DNA of 17,633 nt. Source: Acidobacteriota bacterium. GTDB lineage: Bacteria; Acidobacteriota; Thermoanaerobaculia; Multivoradales; SZUA-115. The stretch is taken from NCBI GenBank assembly GCA_003231035.1, contig QIHU01000622.1:1-17633 (forward strand). The letters run 5' to 3'. The notes under the pieces were generated by a model. That model was not told where the DNA came from. It saw nothing but the letters and a program-made list of their open reading frames with translations, and did no database searches. Of the stretch, positions 13,878 to 17,633 are shown one piece after another (the first letter of the stretch is position 1; the number at the start of each line of letters is the position of its first letter). The translations under genes were made by a program, and so were the position numbers.

Positions 13878-16800
13878 TGCACGACCCCGCCGCGCCTTAC
13901 CCGGGCTTGCGCCCCTTCAGACGCGAGGAGATGGGTATCTTCTTCGGTCGGGAAGAGCAGACCGACCAGTTGCTCGACCGGCTCGGGCGTTCGCGTTTTC
14001 TCGGCGTGGTGGGGGTGTCGGGCTGCGGCAAGTCGTCGTTGGTGCTGGCCGGGCTGATTCCGGCGCTCGAATCCGGTTTCTTGGCCAGCGCCGGAGCCCG
14101 TTGGCGGGTGGCGACACTGCGCCCCGGCAGCCAGCCGATGCGCCGCTTGGCCGATGCGCTCATCGAGGTCGAAGCGGCCGAGGTCGAAGCGGCCGGTGAC
14201 GGCCTCCAGCCGGATGGGCGCGAGGCCGCTCTCTTGCACTCGACCCTGCGTCGCGGACCGCTCGGGCTGGTGGAAGCGCTCGACGACCGGCCGCTTCCCG
14301 AGCGCACCAGCTTGCTGGTGCTGGTCGATCAGTTCGAAGAGATCTTCCGCTACGACCCGCGCGGCGACTCCGACGAAGCCGCGGCCTTCGTCGCGCTGCT
14401 CCTCGCCACCGCCCAGCAGACCCGCTTGCCGGTCTATGTCGTCATTACCATGCGCTCCGATTTTCTCGGCGCGTGCGCCCAGTTCAACGGTCTGCCCGAG
14501 GCGCTCAACGAGAGCCAGTTCTTGACCCCCCGGCCGACTCGCGAACAGCGTCGGGCGGCGATCCTAGGCCCCGCGGGCGTCTTCGGCGCGAGGGTCGAAC
14601 CGGGCCTGGTCAATCGGCTGCTCAACGATATGGGCGACGAGCCCGATCAGCTTCCCCTGATGCAGCACGCGCTGATGCGGCTGTGGAATCGGGCGACTCC
14701 GTCGGGGACGCCGGACGATGGCGAGGTCGTCCTGACCCTCGAGGCGTACCGCGCCCTCGGCGGTCTCGCCGACGCCCTGTCTCGCCACGCGGACGAGGCC
14801 TTCGCCGAACTGGATCCCGCCCAACAAACCATCGCCGAGCGGATGTTCCGCGCCGTGACCGAGCGCGGTTCCGGTCAATCCGATAGTCGCCGGCCGGCCG
14901 CGCTGGGGGAGGTCGCCGCGATCTGCGGGGTTCAAGACGAGCAGGTTGCCCAGGTGGTCGAGGTCTTCCGTCGACCGGACCGTAGCTTCTTGTTGCCGGC
15001 TGCCGGAATCGAGTTGGGCGAAGACTCGGTGCTCGACATTAGCCACGAGAGTTTGATTCGTCAGTGGCGGCGGATGAATGAGTGGACTGAGCGCGAGGCG
15101 CTCTCCGCCGGCATCTACCAGCGGCTGATCGACACGGCGCACCTGTGGCGCGGCGGTCAGGCTGGCCTCTGGGGCTCGCCCGACCTCGACTTGGCGCTCG
15201 CCTGGAGTGAGCGGGGCTCGCCGACCGCGGCCTGGGCCGAGCGCTACGGTGGTGAGTTCGATTTGGCGATGGAGTTCTTGACCGCTAGCGTTGACCAACG
15301 CCATCAGGAAGAAGCTGAAAAGGAGCGCTCCCGTGCCGAGGCCGAGCGGCAGCGGCGTACCAAACAGCGTAGCTGGTGGCTGGCCATCGGATTGGCGGTG
15401 GCGCTCGTCCTGGCGTCAATTTCCGCCTTCGAGGCGCGACGGGCACGCAATCGCGGTTGGGTGGCGGAAGAAGGATCGATCCTCGCGCAAGCCCGCCAGC
15501 TGTTGCCGGAGTTTCCCCAGCGTGGCCTGCTGTTGGCTGCCGAGGCCCTCGATCTGGGCCGCGGCCGCAAGGGGGTCAGCGGCCGTGTGCGCCAGACCTT
15601 GCAAACGGCACTGACCAGCGTCGGGGGCGATCCTCTGGCGGGCCACACCGCGGCACTGCTGGCGGTCGCGGTGAGCCCGGACGGCGAATGGATCGCCACC
15701 GGCAGCGCCGACAACACGGTGCGGCTGTGGCCGTTGGCCGGCTGGAGTTTTGGCGATCCGGTCACCCCGCCCCGGGTGTTGGTTGGCCATCGAGCACCGG
15801 TGATGGCTCTGGCCTTCAGTCCAGATGGAACCCAGTTGGCGAGCGGCAGCGAAGATAAGACGGTGCGCTTGTGGGATCTGACCCTCGCCGAAGGTCAGGC
15901 GCTTCCCGAGGTTTTGCAGACGCTCGACAGCGGGGTGAAGTGTCTGGCATTCAGCCCCGACGGCCGGTGGCTGGCGGTCGGGGTCTTCGACCGCGCCGCC
16001 GCGATCTGGGACTTGACCTCGTCGCGGCCGGACGCGGCGATCTCTCTGCTCGGCCATGCCGACACCGTGAATTTCGTCGCCTTCGACCCTGACAGTCGCT
16101 GGCTGTTCACCGCCAGCGATGACAACACGGCGCGGCGGTGGGACCTCGGTTCCGACGACCCCGCCGCTTCCGGCCTGGCGTTTACCGGCCACCGTGGGCC
16201 GGTGCTCGAGCTGGTCGTCAGTCCCGACGGTCGTTGGCTGGCCACCGCCAGTGCCGACAGCACGGCTCGTCTCTGGTCTCTCACCGGGAGAGATCCAAAC
16301 CTCGGCGCGGTCGAGTTGCAAGGCCACTTGAGCACCGTCACCTCGGTGGCTTTCACTCCCGACAGCCGTCGCTTGGTGACCGGAAGTAGCGACCGCACCT
16401 CACGGCTGTGGCCGATCGGGGAAGGGGGCTGGAGCGGGGCTTCGGTCGCCCTGCCGGGCCACACGGGACCGATCCAGAGGGTGAGAACGAGTTCCGATGG
16501 CCGCTGGCTGATCACCGCCAGTCTTGACAAGACGGCCCTGCTTTGGGATCTGGCCAGTGCCGCGCCGCACGCTCCTTCGAAGAGGCTGCGGGCCCATGAC
16601 GGCCCCGTGATGGCGATGGCGGTCAGCCCGGACAGCCGTTGGCTGATCACCGCCAGCACCGACCGTACGGCGCGGCGCTGGAACCTTTCGCAGCCCTTGT
16701 TCAACTCGGAAGTGGTGGTCCTGCCTAGCCATGCCGATACGGTTCGCCGCGTCGCCATGGCGGCGGGTAAACTCTGGCTGGCGACCGGCAGCGATGACAG

Positions 16801-17633
16801 CACGGCGAGAATCTGGAGCTTGAGTTCTAGCAACCCCGGTTTCACTCCCCAGGTCCTGCGTGGCCATGCTAGTTCGATTCTGGCCCTTGAGGTGAGTCCT
16901 GACGGCCGTTGGCTGGCGACCGGCAGCGCCGACAACACGGCCCGACTGTGGGACATGAGCGGGCAAGACCCGACTGTCGATCCGCGCCTCCTGGCCGGCC
17001 ATCAGAGCTCGGTGACCTCGGTGGCCTTCGACCGCCAAAACCGTTGGTTGGCCACGGGGAGCCGCGATGGCACGGTGCGGCTGTGGGATCTGGCAAGGCC
17101 GGGGGCCGAGCCGGAGGTGCTGGTGGCGGGCGACGTGGTTTCGAAGGTCGCCTTCAGCCCGGACGGCACGATCCTGGCGGCGGGGAACGCCGACGCCATC
17201 GTCCGGCTCTGGGATATGGAAAGCGACGATCTAGCCGGAAGTTTGGTGGAGCTCTCCGGCCACCACCTTCCGATCTCGGACCTAGCTTTCACTCCCGATG
17301 GCCGCTGGCTGGTCACCGGGAGTTGGGATCGGACGGCGAGGATCTGGGATCTGGCCTCCGCCCAGCGCGGCGCCGGCGGCGAGCAGTCCCAACTGGCGGT
17401 GCTCACGGGCCATCGACGGATGATCAACGCCCTGGCGATTTCGCCCGATGGCCGACGGTTGGCCACCGCCAGCGCCGACTCCACGGTGCGCCTGTGGAGC
17501 CTTGGGGCCGACGCGCCAGGTCGCCTAGTGGCCAAGCTCCAGGGCCATCAGGATGCGGTCAACGCCGTGGCCTTCGGCGTCAAGGGGCGCTGGTTGCTCA
17601 CCGGAAGCTCGGATGAAACGGCCATGTGCTGGA
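13874..17633 (+). CDS. nSTAND1-type ATPase with membrane helix and WD40 repeats, truncated by window edge
   Basis: The frame stays open from ATG 13874 (overlapping the TIR stop, GGGAGA 6 nt upstream; a second ATG follows at 13877) to the last base, 1253 codons. PYPGLRPFRREE...FFGREE (8-28) is the hallmark N-terminus of nSTAND1 NTPases. Walker A is GVSGCGKSS (47-55, Lys53), Walker B VDQFEE (151-156), a sensor-like TMRSDF lies at 192-197, PDQLPLM at 257-263, and the winged-helix-end motif SHESLIRQW at about 390-398. A charged coiled coil (about 474-499) leads into one predicted membrane helix (about 500-519). WD40 repeats follow from about residue 587. STAND proteins switch from ADP to ATP and oligomerise when their repeat domain binds a ligand. 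By analogy, the WD40 part would sense a target and activate the neighbouring TIR protein. The C-terminus is missing. Confidence 0.88.
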   Translation, partial: MMHDPAAPYPGLRPFRREEMGIFFGREEQTDQLLDRLGRSRFLGVVGVSGCGKSSLVLAGLIPALESGFLASAGARWRVATLRPGSQPMRRLADALIEVEAAEVEAAGDGLQPDGREAALLHSTLRRGPLGLVEALDDRPLPERTSLLVLVDQFEEIFRYDPRGDSDEAAAFVALLLATAQQTRLPVYVVITMRSDFLGACAQFNGLPEALNESQFLTPRPTREQRRAAILGPAGVFGARVEPGLVNRLLNDMGDEPDQLPLMQHALMRLWNRATPSGTPDDGEVVLTLEAYRALGGLADALSRHADEAFAELDPAQQTIAERMFRAVTERGSGQSDSRRPAALGEVAAICGVQDEQVAQVVEVFRRPDRSFLLPAAGIELGEDSVLDISHESLIRQWRRMNEWTEREALSAGIYQRLIDTAHLWRGGQAGLWGSPDLDLALAWSERGSPTAAWAERYGGEFDLAMEFLTASVDQRHQEEAEKERSRAEAERQRRTKQRSWWLAIGLAVALVLASISAFEARRARNRGWVAEEGSILAQARQLLPEFPQRGLLLAAEALDLGRGRKGVSGRVRQTLQTALTSVGGDPLAGHTAALLAVAVSPDGEWIATGSADNTVRLWPLAGWSFGDPVTPPRVLVGHRAPVMALAFSPDGTQLASGSEDKTVRLWDLTLAEGQALPEVLQTLDSGVKCLAFSPDGRWLAVGVFDRAAAIWDLTSSRPDAAISLLGHADTVNFVAFDPDSRWLFTASDDNTARRWDLGSDDPAASGLAFTGHRGPVLELVVSPDGRWLATASADSTARLWSLTGRDPNLGAVELQGHLSTVTSVAFTPDSRRLVTGSSDRTSRLWPIGEGGWSGASVALPGHTGPIQRVRTSSDGRWLITASLDKTALLWDLASAAPHAPSKRLRAHDGPVMAMAVSPDSRWLITASTDRTARRWNLSQPLFNSEVVVLPSHADTVRRVAMAAGKLWLATGSDDSTARIWSLSSSNPGFTPQVLRGHASSILALEVSPDGRWLATGSADNTARLWDMSGQDPTVDPRLLAGHQSSVTSVAFDRQNRWLATGSRDGTVRLWDLARPGAEPEVLVAGDVVSKVAFSPDGTILAAGNADAIVRLWDMESDDLAGSLVELSGHHLPISDLAFTPDGRWLVTGSWDRTARIWDLASAQRGAGGEQSQLAVLTGHRRMINALAISPDGRRLATASADSTVRLWSLGADAPGRLVAKLQGHQDAVNAVAFGVKGRWLLTGSSDETAMCW
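15632..17633 (+). repeat. Array of at least 15 WD40-coding repeats
   Basis: Fifteen units are readable, about 45 codons (136 bp) apart on average. Each has the pattern GH...V..VAFSPDGRWLATGSAD.TARLWDL. Units 3, 9 and 12 are degenerate (GH lost or the SPDG turn altered). The DNA of the units is similar but not identical, so no very recent amplification is evident. Fourteen units would make two seven-bladed propellers. The fifteenth, cut by the edge, shows that the array continues. Confidence 0.9.

Noticed and set aside
15416..17535. Several long minus-strand frames opposite the WD40 region
   Set aside because: They are repetitive antisense shadows caused by the periodic GC-rich WD40 codons.
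15632..17633. Possible CRISPR or other DNA repeat array
   Set aside because: The periodicity of about 136 bp follows the WD40 protein repeats. There are no short identical repeats with unique spacers.

Overview
The window comes from a GC-rich bacterial chromosome, probably a Gram-negative-type (diderm) organism with some anaerobic metabolism. The clues are an ArAE/FUSC-like exporter, a partial glycyl radical enzyme, and Shine-Dalgarno-led, tightly overlapping operons. Nothing in the sequence fixes the phylum. Soil or sediment lineages rich in TIR/STAND/WD40 genes would fit, but that is inference.

Layout. (1) Positions 1-2877 look like ordinary metabolic genome. A glycyl radical enzyme runs off the left edge on the minus strand, and a membrane exporter of the aromatic acid exporter type faces it across a 303-bp gap. 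(2) Positions 2983-12197 hold one minus-strand block of eight genes, read right to left: higB, higA, hsdM, hsdS, a 37-codon ORF, an ImmA/IrrE metallopeptidase with an N-terminal HTH-like region, a DUF4411 PIN-like protein, and hsdR. From hsdM to hsdR every junction is a 1-4 base start/stop overlap. higB-higA and higA-hsdM are separated by only 10 and 54 bp. A perfect TTGACA with a 17-bp spacer lies directly before higB, and an inverted repeat covers its -10 region, so HigA may control the whole restriction-modification operon. HsdR carries a C-terminal S24 (LexA/CI/UmuD-type) autopeptidase domain with Ser, Lys and an Ala-Gly cleavage site all in place. (3) Positions 12333-17633 hold a divergent plus-strand pair. 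The first gene is a TIR-domain protein with two further TIR-like segments. It overlaps by ATGA a large nSTAND1-type ATPase with a coiled coil, one membrane helix and at least 15 WD40 repeats, which runs off the right edge.

How the genes may work together. Regions 2 and 3 form a back-to-back defense island whose two operons diverge from a 135-bp intergenic region. The restriction operon combines DNA modification and cleavage with three elements known for conditional control: a toxin-antitoxin pair at its head, an ImmA/IrrE protease paired with a PIN-like protein in its middle, and an S24 autoprotease fused to the nuclease/translocase subunit. The TIR/STAND pair has the layout expected of a sensor (WD40 and STAND ATPase) coupled to an NAD-consuming effector (TIR). 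The most distinctive element is the HsdR-S24 fusion, which suggests a restriction enzyme that can be processed after DNA damage. This is a hypothesis from motif geometry, not a demonstrated function.
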